12,407 nucleotides of DNA, taken from assembly GCA_937873165.1 (NCBI GenBank), contig CALMVH010000202.1:1-12407 (forward strand), read 5' to 3'. Positions 5,341 to 12,407 of this stretch are shown here, piece by piece. Below the pieces are notes generated by a model. That model was not told the DNA's origin, did no database searches, and saw only the letters and a list, made by a program, of their open reading frames with translations. A program made the position numbers and the translations under genes. This DNA is from an uncultured Rhodospirillales bacterium (lineage in GTDB: Bacteria > Pseudomonadota > Alphaproteobacteria > CALMVH01). Numbering within the stretch: the stretch's first letter is position 1; the number at the start of each line of letters is the position of its first letter.

Positions 5341-8076
5341 ATGGCCGGCGCACACTCTTATGCCGACCAAGCGATCAGCCTGCACCAGGCTGGACGCCTG
5401 GGTGAAGCGGTCATCCTGTACGATCGGGCGATTGCCGCTCTGGAAAACCCGCCTCCGCATCTTCTACACTATGCCGGCATGGCTTGGTTCGGCCTCGACA
5501 AGCCCCGGAAGGCCGAACCGCTTCTGAAGCAAGCAGCGGCCGCTTCCAACCGGCCCGATTTCCATCTGGGGCATGGCAATGCGCTATACCGTCTGAAGCG
5601 CTACAAGGCCGCAGCTGCCGTGCTGCGCCATGCCTCCACCCTCGATCCGTTCCATGCTGGCCTGTGGTTCAATCTCGGCAATGCCGCCGAAGCCGCTGGC
5701 GATGCCGATCTGGCGGAACAGGCATTCCGTCAGGCGCTGGAATGCGATCCCATGATGACCCAGGCCTTGGCGAACCTTGCCAACCTGCTGGCGAAGGAAG
5801 CGCGGTACGAGCCGCTGGCCGCCTTGCTGACGCAAACACACCGTCTGGCGATCTGGCGAAATCTGTTCGCTGAAGTCGCCCTGATCGGGTTGCCGCTGGT
5901 GGCGAACGCTGGTGAGGCAAGCCTGCCCGTGGCCAATGCTATCGCAGCCATTTCCGAAGCAAACCCGCAGGATTCATCCGTCGCCTGGGTCATGGGCAGT
6001 CTCGCGTTGATGCAGCGCCGGTTCGACAGGGCCGAAGCAGAATTTGCCCGCGCGGTTGACCTCGAACCGAACCAGCTTGGCGCAAAGCGCGCCTTGGGTG
6101 TGCTTAAAGCCGGGCGCGGCGAGATGGCGTCGGCATCCTCGTTGCTGCAGCCCCTGGTGGCCGACGATCTCGACGCCAGCAAGGTGACAAAGGTTGCCGA
6201 TTTCTATATCGCGCTGGCCGACATGCAGGCAAACGCGATCCGCTGCTACCGCGTGCTCGAAGACTTGTACGACTTTCCGCGCTCCCTGTTCGACCGGCAT
6301 CTGGCATGGTTGATATTCAGCCCCGACCCCGCTGCCACTGCCGATACCGCCGAGTTGCTGGAACGGCGTGTCGCAGTGGAGGAAAGCCCTGAGCACCTCG
6401 TCAACCTCGCGGCGACGTACCAGAAGATGAAACGTGACGTTCCGGCGATGAAAAGCATTCGTCGCGCGATCAAGCTGGACCGCAAGAACCATCACGCGTG
6501 GCACAATCTGGGCGGCATGCTGCTGAACCTGGGGCGGAACCCCGAAGCCTACGAAGCGTCGAAGAAAGCCCTGAAGCTGAAGCCAGATCTGGTCGACGCT
6601 GTCATGAACTGCGCCTTTGCCGCTTCCAAGCTGGGCGACGCCGCAGCGTCCGAGCGCATCCTGAAACGGGGGCTGAAGCATAACCCGCACTCGGCGGAGC
6701 TTCTGAACCTGATCGGCAACTCACGGATGCGGCGCGGCGACATGAAGCAGGCACTGGCCTACTTCGAGCGGGCGCGGGGCTTCGTCGAGTCCGGCCAGAA
6801 CGACGCTCTTTTTGCCATGCAGCTGATGGCGGTCAACTACAGCGCGGAAGTACCGCCTGAAGTCGTATCCGGGATGCATTTCCGCTGGGGCGACGCGATG
6901 ATCGCCAGCGTAGCGGCTGAGAAATCCTTGCCGCCACCCCCCGCGGTGCCGAAATCGCGCCTGAAGGTCGGGTATGTCTCGGGCGACTACCGCGGTCACT
7001 CGTGTTCTTATTTCCTGGAGCCCCTGCTGCTGGGCCATGACCCTGCCGTGGTCGAGGTGCATTGTTATATGACGGAGGCCGGTGGCGACGACACGACCCA
7101 GCGGTTCCGCCGCAGCATGCCGCATTGGCATGAAATTCATCACCTGACCGACCAGGACACGGCCGACCTGATCCGTGCCGAAGGGATCGATGTCCTGGTC
7201 GATCTCAGCGGGCACACCTCGGGCGCGCGGCTGCCGATCTTCGCACGCAAGCCCGCCCCGCTGCAGGTGACCTGGCTGGGATATCCCAACACCACGGGAC
7301 TTTCGACGGTTGACTACCGCCTGACCGACAGCCTTGCCGATCCCGTTGGGATGACCGAGTCCCTGTACCGCGAGCAACTGTACCGCTTGCCCAATTTCCT
7401 GTGCTACCAGCCGCCGGAGTTTACGCCGGGCGTGGGCTCGCTGCCGTTCCTGCGCAACGGCTACATTACCTTCGGGTGCTTCAATAACTCGAACAAGATA
7501 ACCGATGAGGTCGTGGCCACATGGTCGCGGATCATGCATCAGGTCGAAGGCTCGCATATCTTCCTCAAGACCTCGAACCTCGCCGACCAGCTGACGCTGG
7601 ACGCCTTCCGCCGCAAGTTCGAGATCAACGGCATCGCTGCCGCGCGGGTGGAATGCTTCCCCTCGTTTCCGAACAAGTACGACCATCTGATCACATACGG
7701 CGAGGTCGACCTGGCGCTCGACCCATACCCGTATAACGGCACCACGACCACCTTCGAGTCGCTGTGGATGGGCGTCCCGATGGTGGCACTAGAGGGACGC
7801 GTCCATGCGGGCCGCGTCGGCCACAGCATCCTGTGTGGCGCAGGCCTGCCGGAGTTGTCGTGCGCGGCTACTGAGACCTATGTGCGAACGGCCGTTGACT
7901 TGGCGCGCGACGTGCCGCGCATCGGCGAATACCGGGCGAGTTTACGCGGGCAGTTGGCAAATTCGCCCCTGATGGACCGAAAAGCCTTCGCGGCTTCGGT
8001 GGAAAACGCGTATTTCGATATGTGGCGGCATGCGATAGACCAGCAAGGTGCGCCAAACGTCGCGCAAGCCGTATGA
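5341..8076 (+). CDS. TPR-containing O-GlcNAc-transferase-like glycosyltransferase (GT41)
   Basis: This predicted cytosolic protein glycosyltransferase has 911 residues and the layout of O-GlcNAc transferase/SPINDLY proteins. Residues 1 to about 490 are tandem TPR helices that would recognise protein substrates, with repeats such as FHAGLWFNLGNAAEAAGDAD and HHAWHNLGGMLLNLGRNPEA. A linker around 505-530 contains MHFRWGDAM. The GT41 catalytic region runs from about 541 to 900. Visible landmarks are LKVGYVSGDYRGH (541-553; His553 lines up with the catalytic-site His of human OGT), DLSGHTSGARL, PAPLQVTWLGYPNTTG, FGCFNNSNKI (711-720; Lys719 corresponds to the UDP-contacting Lys), and DPYPYNGTTTTFESLWMG (794-811). 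All expected motifs are present, so it looks active. GT41 members use UDP-GlcNAc or UDP-glucose; the donor here is unknown. Its place beside flaF/flbT suggests flagellin or another flagellar protein as target, which is inference. Confidence 0.9.
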   Translation: MAGAHSYADQAISLHQAGRLGEAVILYDRAIAALENPPPHLLHYAGMAWFGLDKPRKAEPLLKQAAAASNRPDFHLGHGNALYRLKRYKAAAAVLRHASTLDPFHAGLWFNLGNAAEAAGDADLAEQAFRQALECDPMMTQALANLANLLAKEARYEPLAALLTQTHRLAIWRNLFAEVALIGLPLVANAGEASLPVANAIAAISEANPQDSSVAWVMGSLALMQRRFDRAEAEFARAVDLEPNQLGAKRALGVLKAGRGEMASASSLLQPLVADDLDASKVTKVADFYIALADMQANAIRCYRVLEDLYDFPRSLFDRHLAWLIFSPDPAATADTAELLERRVAVEESPEHLVNLAATYQKMKRDVPAMKSIRRAIKLDRKNHHAWHNLGGMLLNLGRNPEAYEASKKALKLKPDLVDAVMNCAFAASKLGDAAASERILKRGLKHNPHSAELLNLIGNSRMRRGDMKQALAYFERARGFVESGQNDALFAMQLMAVNYSAEVPPEVVSGMHFRWGDAMIASVAAEKSLPPPPAVPKSRLKVGYVSGDYRGHSCSYFLEPLLLGHDPAVVEVHCYMTEAGGDDTTQRFRRSMPHWHEIHHLTDQDTADLIRAEGIDVLVDLSGHTSGARLPIFARKPAPLQVTWLGYPNTTGLSTVDYRLTDSLADPVGMTESLYREQLYRLPNFLCYQPPEFTPGVGSLPFLRNGYITFGCFNNSNKITDEVVATWSRIMHQVEGSHIFLKTSNLADQLTLDAFRRKFEINGIAAARVECFPSFPNKYDHLITYGEVDLALDPYPYNGTTTTFESLWMGVPMVALEGRVHAGRVGHSILCGAGLPELSCAATETYVRTAVDLARDVPRIGEYRASLRGQLANSPLMDRKAFAASVENAYFDMWRHAIDQQGAPNVAQAV

Positions 8077-8086
8077 GGGGAACGCC

Positions 8087-8683
8087 ATGACAGACACGAC
8101 GACCAAGGCCACGGCTTCGCTGGGCGATTACCTCGCCCGCCTGCGCGAGGGCGACGCGGCCATGCGGTCGCGCAACTTCATTGCCGCGGCCGGGCTGTTC
8201 CGCGAGGCCATCGCCATGCGGCCCGAAATGTACGAAGGGCATTTCAAGCTGGGCAACGCCTACATGCTGGCCGAGGATTACCTGTCGTCGATCAAGGCCT
8301 ACACGGCTGCGTACAACCGCCAGCCGAAAGACATCGAACTGCTGGTGCGCTTGTCGGAACTGTGCTTCCGCATGGAAGATTACTCTAAGGCGGCGCAGTT
8401 CCTGGCCGAAGTGCTGATGCTGAACGACCGGTACCTGCCGGCCCTGCTGGTCCTGCCCGAATTGCTGATCCGGCTGGGGCGCGGCGACGATGCCATGGCG
8501 CTGCTTCAAGCCGCCATCCCGCAGCAGCCGCAGGTGCCCGAATTGTGGATTGCCGCAGGCATCGTCAGCCAGTCGAGGGGCGATCTCGACCGGGCGAAAC
8601 TGTTCTACCGCGAGGCGCTGAACCTCGACCCGAACGCAACCCTGGCCGCTACCAACCTGAGCCGGCTGGAAAAAGCGGCCTAA
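8087..8683 (+). CDS. Small TPR-repeat protein next to the GT41 enzyme
   Basis: A 198-residue soluble protein made almost wholly of TPR-like helix pairs, with repeats from about residue 20 to the end. Examples are FIAAAGLFREAIAMRPEMYE, HFKLGNAYMLAEDYLSSIKA and the last, GDLDRAKLFYREALNLDPNA. There is no signal peptide, membrane segment or catalytic motif, so it is probably a protein-protein adaptor. ATG 8087 is preferred over an in-frame ATG at 8048, because GAGGGG (8075-8080) sits 6 bases ahead and the longer form would lie inside the upstream gene. It begins 10 bases after the GT41 stop, whose TGA overlaps this ribosome-binding site, so the two are probably co-transcribed and coupled. The repeats resemble those of the enzyme in type, so it may bind the same substrates or the enzyme itself; this is not shown. 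Confidence 0.8.
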   Translation: MTDTTTKATASLGDYLARLREGDAAMRSRNFIAAAGLFREAIAMRPEMYEGHFKLGNAYMLAEDYLSSIKAYTAAYNRQPKDIELLVRLSELCFRMEDYSKAAQFLAEVLMLNDRYLPALLVLPELLIRLGRGDDAMALLQAAIPQQPQVPELWIAAGIVSQSRGDLDRAKLFYREALNLDPNATLAATNLSRLEKAA

Positions 8684-8696
8684 GCCCCAGTTCGCT

Positions 8697-8724
8697 TTGC
8701 ATAAGGCGGCTTTGTCTGTATAGG
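8697..8724 (+). promoter_or_regulatory. Possible sigma-70-type promoter
   Basis: TTGCAT (8697-8702) and TATAGG (8719-8724), spaced by 16 bases, with a TG before the -10 box. This lies in the 69-base gap ahead of the membrane-protein gene at 8753, leaving a short leader. Chance matches to such loose boxes are common. Confidence 0.3.
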
Positions 8725-8752
8725 CGAGACAAGCGATACAGGGTTTGCGCCG

Positions 8753-9442
8753 ATGACAATCTATAACAATTTTCACTATACGCTGCTTCTGCTCGTGCAC
8801 GCTCTTTTATTCGTGTATTGGCTGGGGCTGGACCTCGGCATTTTTTACCTGGGCGCTGCCCTCGCACGCCGCGAACTACCTGCCTTCACGCGCACGACCC
8901 TGTGCCAGATTCTCGTGACGCTGGACATGATACCCCGGTTCGCGCTGGTGCTGACCTTGCCGGTGGGCGCGACGCTGACGATCCTGGGCGGCTATGTGAC
9001 CGTCGACAGCCGTTATACCGTACCGTTCCTGGCCGTGTTGTGGATGCTCTCGCTGGCGTGGGCCGCGCTGATCGCAATCAGTTTCCGTCAGCCCGGCCGG
9101 CGCAGTCCGCCCATTATCGACCGCTTTGTCCGCTTGGGCGTTATTGCGTTGCTGGTGTTCCTTGGCGCGACCTCGGCGCTCGACCAGGGGCCCATCGACC
9201 GGCGCGCCGGATGGCTGGATACCAAGCTGGTGATCTTCGCCGCCATTGTCGGTGCCGACATGATGATTCACACGGCTTTCCGGCCCTTGCGGCTGGCGTT
9301 CGTCAGCCTGGGCAAGGGCACGATTCCGCCGGAAACAGAGTCAACCATCCGAACCCGCCTGCGCGCGGCAAAGCCGTGGGTCCTTGCGAGCTGGGCAGGG
9401 CTGGTGCTTGAAGCCTGGCTGGGTTTCGCGAAGCTCTATTAA
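8753..9442 (+). CDS. Multi-pass inner-membrane protein, CopD-like pattern
   Basis: A 229-residue integral membrane protein with about six hydrophobic segments: near 8-36, 52-80, 90-111, 124-142, 154-175 and 208-226. The first segment contains H8, H16 and a YWLGLDLG motif. The VHALLFVYWLG pattern recalls CopD-like and other haem- or copper-related membrane proteins that start with H....W.G. Another His lies at the end of segment five, in ADMMIHTAFRPL. These histidines could bind a metal or haem b, but I do not recognise a defined family and give no function. Arg-rich loops (FRQPGRRS, IRTRLRAAKP) lie between segments. There is no clear Shine-Dalgarno before the ATG. The gene ends convergently 20 bases from the lipoprotein gene and is separated by 69 bases from the TPR gene, so it is likely its own transcription unit. 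Confidence 0.75.
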   Translation: MTIYNNFHYTLLLLVHALLFVYWLGLDLGIFYLGAALARRELPAFTRTTLCQILVTLDMIPRFALVLTLPVGATLTILGGYVTVDSRYTVPFLAVLWMLSLAWAALIAISFRQPGRRSPPIIDRFVRLGVIALLVFLGATSALDQGPIDRRAGWLDTKLVIFAAIVGADMMIHTAFRPLRLAFVSLGKGTIPPETESTIRTRLRAAKPWVLASWAGLVLEAWLGFAKLY

Positions 9443-9452
9443 TGGTGTTCCG

Positions 9453-9469
9453 GTACTGACCGTCAGTAC
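9453..9469. terminator. Palindrome between convergent genes, possible bidirectional terminator
   Basis: GTACTGA and TCAGTAC form a perfect 7-bp stem around CCG, and the whole element reads almost the same on both strands. It lies where the membrane-protein gene and the lipoprotein gene end against each other and includes the lipoprotein stop codon. A T-run is absent on both sides, so intrinsic termination would be weak. Confidence 0.3.
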
Positions 9470-9882
9470 TTGCCGGTCGCTTCCTTGGCGCCATCCTGGC
9501 AGTGGTTCACGATGCTGATGCAATCCGCAACATGGCCCAGGATGCCGCCCGTGTCGCCGGCGTAGTTCAGCGCGGTCATCGTATCGTCCTTGAAGATCGC
9601 GGTCGCGTGGCAGGTGCCGCCCGATCCGATGCCGATGCCGCCGACCAGCGGCAGGGTGGCGCTGAAGCTGTTATCGGGGGTAAACGGCTGGTAGTCGTAG
9701 GTATCGTACTCCAGGCCGTTCAGCACCTGGGTGCGGTTTGGCAGCCCCGCGCAGGCATAGAAATCCGGCTTGCTCATGCCGGGCAGGTCTTCCTGCGCCT
9801 TGCGGGCATTATGGGAATCGATGGTGTCGCATCCGGTCACACCGAGCGCCATCAACAAAAAAATGCCAGTCAGTTTGGGCAT
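9463..9882 (-). CDS. Small lipoprotein at the end of the bc1 operon
   Basis: A 139-residue predicted lipoprotein of unknown function. Residues 1-17 are a signal peptide (MPKLTGIFLLMALGVTG), and the lipobox V-T-G-C puts the lipidated Cys at 18. The next residue is Asp, which in E. coli favours retention in the inner membrane. The mature part has four more Cys (44, 91, 121, 128) that could form disulfides in the periplasm. The stretch GMSKPDFYACAGLPNR followed by YDTYDY resembles the start of small SmpA/BamE-like domains (G-M-x-K...G-x-P then an aromatic strand). That similarity is weak and judged by eye. The start at 9882 is preferred because GGGGAG (9892-9897) precedes it by 9 bases; an ATG at 9921 would lie inside petC. 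Only one base separates it from the petC stop, so translation is very likely coupled to petC. A role near cytochrome bc1 is plausible but unproven. Confidence 0.8.
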   Translation of the reverse strand: MPKLTGIFLLMALGVTGCDTIDSHNARKAQEDLPGMSKPDFYACAGLPNRTQVLNGLEYDTYDYQPFTPDNSFSATLPLVGGIGIGSGGTCHATAIFKDDTMTALNYAGDTGGILGHVADCISIVNHCQDGAKEATGKY

Positions 9883-9883
9883 T

Positions 9884-10654
9884 TCAATGAACTCCCCGCC
9901 AGATCCTGCGATTGGCGGCATACATCAGACCCGCAAACACGCCAAGAAAAATCGTGACCTGAACCCCGAGCCGATGCCGTTCCTCCAGATGCGGCTCCGA
10001 CGCCCAGGCGAGGAACTGCACCACGTCCCGAGCCTCGGCACCGACCGTATCGGGAACGGGGATGCCGTTGGCATCCTTGCCGAAGTCAACGCGTCCATCG
10101 GCCAAGGGCGGCGGCATCGCGATCTGGTGGCCGAGGTAGGTATCGTTGTAATACAAACCCTCTGCCAGCGGCTCGCCGGGGGGCGCTGCCTTGTAACCGG
10201 TCAGCAGGTTGTAAATATAATCCTCGTGGTCTTCGCGTGCCTTGACGATCAGCGACAGGTCGGGCGGGTAGGCTCCGCCATTGGCAAACCGTGCGGCCTG
10301 CTCGTTGGGAAACGGCGAGCGGAAATGGTCCGATGGCCGGCCTGGACGCTCGAACAGCTCGCCCCGGTCGTTCGGGCCATCGTTCACCCTTGCTTCCGCC
10401 GCGAAGGCCGTGATCTCGTTCGCGGTGTAGCCGAGAGCCGCCAGGTCGCCGTAGGACAGAAGATGCATGGCATGGCAGGCGGAACAGACTTCACGGTAGA
10501 CCTGGAATCCGCGTTTGAGCGCAAGCGGATCGTATGCGCCCAACACGCCCTGTTCCGGCCAATCAAGGCGGCCGAGAGACGTCTCGTCCTCCGAGCCTGT
10601 GCTTGCGACCAGCATCCCAATGCCTGTTATCAGGCCGAGCACAACTCTACGCAT
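9884..10654 (-). CDS. petC: Cytochrome c1 of the cytochrome bc1 complex
   Basis: The c-type haem subunit of ubiquinol:cytochrome c oxidoreductase takes electrons from the Rieske centre and passes them to soluble or membrane cytochrome c on the periplasmic side. From ATG 10654 it has 256 residues. Residues 1 to about 20 are a signal peptide (MRRVVLGLITGIGMLVAS). The haem motif C57-S-A-C60-H61 follows, in the cytochrome c1 setting FQVYREVCSACHAMHLLSYGDL. Further family blocks are NGGAYPPDLSLIVKARED, DYIYNLLTGY and IAMPPPL, whose Met is the expected sixth haem ligand. A C-terminal membrane anchor (VQVTIFLGVFAGLMYAA) and a basic end complete it. The start overlaps the petB stop by 8 bases (ATGCGTAG), suggesting coupling. 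An in-frame ATG at 10669 would add MRSSP and is possible; neither start has a clear Shine-Dalgarno. Identity is secure. Confidence 0.93.
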   Translation of the reverse strand: MRRVVLGLITGIGMLVASTGSEDETSLGRLDWPEQGVLGAYDPLALKRGFQVYREVCSACHAMHLLSYGDLAALGYTANEITAFAAEARVNDGPNDRGELFERPGRPSDHFRSPFPNEQAARFANGGAYPPDLSLIVKAREDHEDYIYNLLTGYKAAPPGEPLAEGLYYNDTYLGHQIAMPPPLADGRVDFGKDANGIPVPDTVGAEARDVVQFLAWASEPHLEERHRLGVQVTIFLGVFAGLMYAANRRIWRGVH

Positions 10655-11906
10655 CGGGCTTGATCGCATGGCCGTCGAGCGGAGCGGGCTGCGGCAAGCT
10701 TATACCGGTTGGCAAGGGCAGGGGCGTCTCAAACCTTGCGATCAACTGCAGCAGCAGCAGGAAGTGAGCAAAATAATAGGTGGTCGCGATCTTCCCGGCC
10801 ACCAGCCGCCATCCTTGCGGTTCGGCCGCGCCGCACAATCCCAGGACCGCGACATCCGCCACCAGCAGCCAGAACGCCGGGCGGTAAAGAGGGCGGAAGC
10901 GGGCACTGCGCACGTGCGAAGTATCCAACCACGGCACGGCAAACAGCACCAGCACCGATGCGGCCAACGCCAACGCTCCCAGCAGCTTGGCGGATAGGAA
11001 CCAGACGCCGCCCACCGACCGCAGGATGGCGTAGAACGGCAGGAAATACCATTCCGGCTGGATGTGCGCGGGTGTTACCAGGGGATTGGCCGGACTGTAG
11101 TTGTCGGGATGGCCCAGATAGTCCGGATAAAAGAAGACAACCGCGGCGTAGACCAGCAGAAACAGCGCCAGGCCGAAGATATCCTTTACGGTAAAATACG
11201 GATGGAAAGGCAGCGTGTCCTTCGGGTTTTTGGCATCGATGCCCAGCGGGTTGTTCGAACCGGCTACATGCAGCGTCCAGATGTGCAGGAATACAAAGGC
11301 GACGATCACAAATCCCAGCAGGTAATGCAGGGCGTAGACGCGGTTCAGTGTGGGATTGCCCATGGCAAATCCACCCCACAGCCAGTGCGTAAGCGATTGT
11401 CCTCCCGGCAGAACCGAAACCAGGTTGGTGATAACCGTGGTGCCCCAGAAGCTCATCTGGCCCCACGGCAGGGTATAGCCTGTAAAGGCAGACGCGGCCA
11501 GCAGCCCGAACAGCAACACTCCGAACATCCACAAAAGTTCGCGCGGACTTTTGTACGAGCCGTAATACAGGCTCCGCCCCATGTGGATGTAGATAACGGC
11601 AAAGAACATCGACGCCCCGGTGGCATGCAGGCTTCGCAGCAGCCAGCCGTAGTTCACGTCGCGCGTGATGTGCTCCACCGAGTCGAACGCCAAGGCGGTG
11701 TTGGGCGTGTACTGCATCGCCAGCACCACGCCCGTCACGATCATCGCAACCAGCATGAACAAGGCAAGCGCGCCGAAAATCCATAGGTAGTTCAGGTTGC
11801 GCGGCATCGGGTTGGCCCCATACTCGCGTCGTAAAAGCGTAAAGATGGGAAGCCGCGCGTCGATCCAGCGGACGAGTGAGTTGTGGCGGGGATCGTGCGG
11901 GGCCAC
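10647..11906 (-). CDS. petB: Cytochrome b of the cytochrome bc1 complex
   Basis: This is the membrane core of the bc1 complex and carries haems bL and bH and both quinone sites. The 419-residue length fits the bacterial family. His94/His108 and His194/His208, each pair 14 apart, are the expected haem ligands. FTGYTLPWGQMSFWG (141-155) and the Qo-site motif PEWY (284-287) are intact, and about eight membrane helices can be placed. The start is a GTG at 11904-11906. It is supported because the N-terminus then reads NSLVRWIDARLPIFTLLRREYG, typical of the family, and because the GTG comes 3 bases after the Rieske stop. The first internal ATG (residue 34) would remove that conserved block. It overlaps petC by 8 bases. 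Nothing looks damaged, so it should be functional. Confidence 0.95.
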   Translation of the reverse strand: MAPHDPRHNSLVRWIDARLPIFTLLRREYGANPMPRNLNYLWIFGALALFMLVAMIVTGVVLAMQYTPNTALAFDSVEHITRDVNYGWLLRSLHATGASMFFAVIYIHMGRSLYYGSYKSPRELLWMFGVLLFGLLAASAFTGYTLPWGQMSFWGTTVITNLVSVLPGGQSLTHWLWGGFAMGNPTLNRVYALHYLLGFVIVAFVFLHIWTLHVAGSNNPLGIDAKNPKDTLPFHPYFTVKDIFGLALFLLVYAAVVFFYPDYLGHPDNYSPANPLVTPAHIQPEWYFLPFYAILRSVGGVWFLSAKLLGALALAASVLVLFAVPWLDTSHVRSARFRPLYRPAFWLLVADVAVLGLCGAAEPQGWRLVAGKIATTYYFAHFLLLLQLIARFETPLPLPTGISLPQPAPLDGHAIKPDA

Positions 11907-11909
11907 GGA

Positions 11910-12407
11910 TCAGCCGATCTTCAAACGGCTGTCGGTCAGAAAGGTGTACTGCGGCACTTCCAGGTTCCTGGGTGCGGGTCCCTTGCGAACGCGCCCCGAC
12001 GTATCGTATTCCGAGCCGTGGCAGGGGCAAAAATATCCGCCCCATGCACCGCGCGGCTCGCCGGCCTTCTGGCCCAGCGGAATGCAGCCAAGATGAGTGC
12101 AGATACCGACAACCACCAGCCATTGCGGTCTTTGAACCCGCTCGCTGTCCGGCTGAGGATCGGGCAAGGCCGCTCCATCGGCCTCTCGCGCCAACGCTAC
12201 TTCGCTCGCGGTCCGGTTTCGGATAAACAGCGGCGTACCCTGCCACGCCGCTGTCGCCCCCGTACCGGGTGCAATGGTGGAAAGGTCGATTTCAAGGGAC
12301 GACATCGCCCGCGTATCGGCTGAAGGATTCAGCGAGTCGACGAGCGTCCAGCCGACACCCGCTGCGCCCAGAGCACCGACCGCGCCCGCTGTCAGGTACA
12401 GGAAGTC
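11910..12407 (-). CDS. petA: Rieske iron-sulfur subunit of cytochrome bc1 (N-terminus outside window)
   Basis: The Rieske [2Fe-2S] protein oxidises ubiquinol at the Qo site and reduces cytochrome c1. The frame is open to the right edge, beginning DFLYLTAGAVGALGAAGVGW, which matches the Tat-type signal/anchor of bacterial Rieske proteins. The twin-arginine pair and the start codon would lie just outside. An internal ATG at 12305 is not the real start, since it would remove the only membrane anchor. The visible 165 residues include both cluster motifs, CTHLGC (12084-12101) and CPCHGS (12012-12029), each with one Cys and one His ligand, and the two extra Cys that form the usual disulfide. It is the first of three pet genes on this strand, with petB 3 bases downstream. 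Any promoter is outside the window. Confidence 0.95.
   Translation of the reverse strand, partial: DFLYLTAGAVGALGAAGVGWTLVDSLNPSADTRAMSSLEIDLSTIAPGTGATAAWQGTPLFIRNRTASEVALAREADGAALPDPQPDSERVQRPQWLVVVGICTHLGCIPLGQKAGEPRGAWGGYFCPCHGSEYDTSGRVRKGPAPRNLEVPQYTFLTDSRLKIG

Noticed and set aside
5264..5353. Longer FlbT starting at ATG 5353.
   Set aside because: The added 30 residues are Pro/Gly-rich and unlike FlbT, and they would overlap the divergent gene. The family normally begins at MPLK.
6721..7686. Minus-strand open frame of 321 codons opposite the GT41 catalytic domain, and one at 7868-8800 opposite the TPR gene.
   Set aside because: Antisense shadows of genes with clear domain motifs; no recognisable content.
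8672..8711. AAAGCG (8672-8677) can pair with CGCTTT (8693-8698), or imperfectly with GGCTTT further on, as a terminator after the small TPR gene.
   Set aside because: Short stems, a 15-base loop and no proper T-run; too weak to call.
9770..10663. Plus-strand open frame of 297 codons opposite petC, and another at 11064-11786 opposite petB.
   Set aside because: Both are antisense to intact, motif-bearing cytochrome genes and have shadow-like composition.
10729..12246. A 505-codon minus-strand open frame across petB and petA.
   Set aside because: It is a shifted frame of the same strand as the well-supported cytochrome b and Rieske genes. Its product is Arg/Gly-rich and matches nothing.

Overview
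This window looks like ordinary, fairly GC-rich chromosome of a flagellated alphaproteobacterium. The FlaF/FlbT pair is the main pointer, because those flagellin-synthesis regulators are characteristic of that class. The proteobacterial petABC operon encoding cytochrome bc1 fits as well. The bases alone do not allow a genus to be named. No mobile element, CRISPR array, tRNA or rRNA was seen.

Left part (1-5263), flagellar. A plus-strand run of tightly packed genes builds the hook: a FlgN-like export chaperone (5' end outside the window), the hook-length control protein FliK, the hook-cap/scaffold protein FlgD and the hook protein FlgE, followed by FlaF. FlgD scaffolds the hook, FlgE forms it, FliK measures it and switches export to filament proteins, and FlaF and FlbT then set flagellin production. 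Two things stand out. flgE is broken by a one-base (+1) frameshift near 3890-3943. flbT lies on the minus strand and meets flaF tail to tail, with the two stop codons overlapping.

Middle part (5341-8683). Divergent from flbT are a 911-residue TPR plus O-GlcNAc-transferase-like (GT41) protein and, 10 bases later, a small TPR-only protein. Their position beside the flagellin regulators suggests a protein-glycosylation unit that may act on flagellin. That target is an inference.

Right part (8753-12407). A multi-pass membrane protein, weakly reminiscent of CopD-like proteins, ends convergently against a minus-strand respiratory operon. Read on the minus strand, that operon is petA (Rieske protein, cut by the window edge just inside its likely Tat signal), petB (cytochrome b, GTG start), petC (cytochrome c1) and a small cysteine-rich lipoprotein one base after petC. 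The first three form the ubiquinol:cytochrome c oxidoreductase. The lipoprotein is the least understood gene here, and its position makes it a candidate accessory or assembly factor.

I found no clear sign of an entirely new system. The points most worth checking are the flgE frameshift, the GT41/TPR pair beside flaF/flbT, the bc1-linked lipoprotein, and the short ORF and hairpin in front of flaF.
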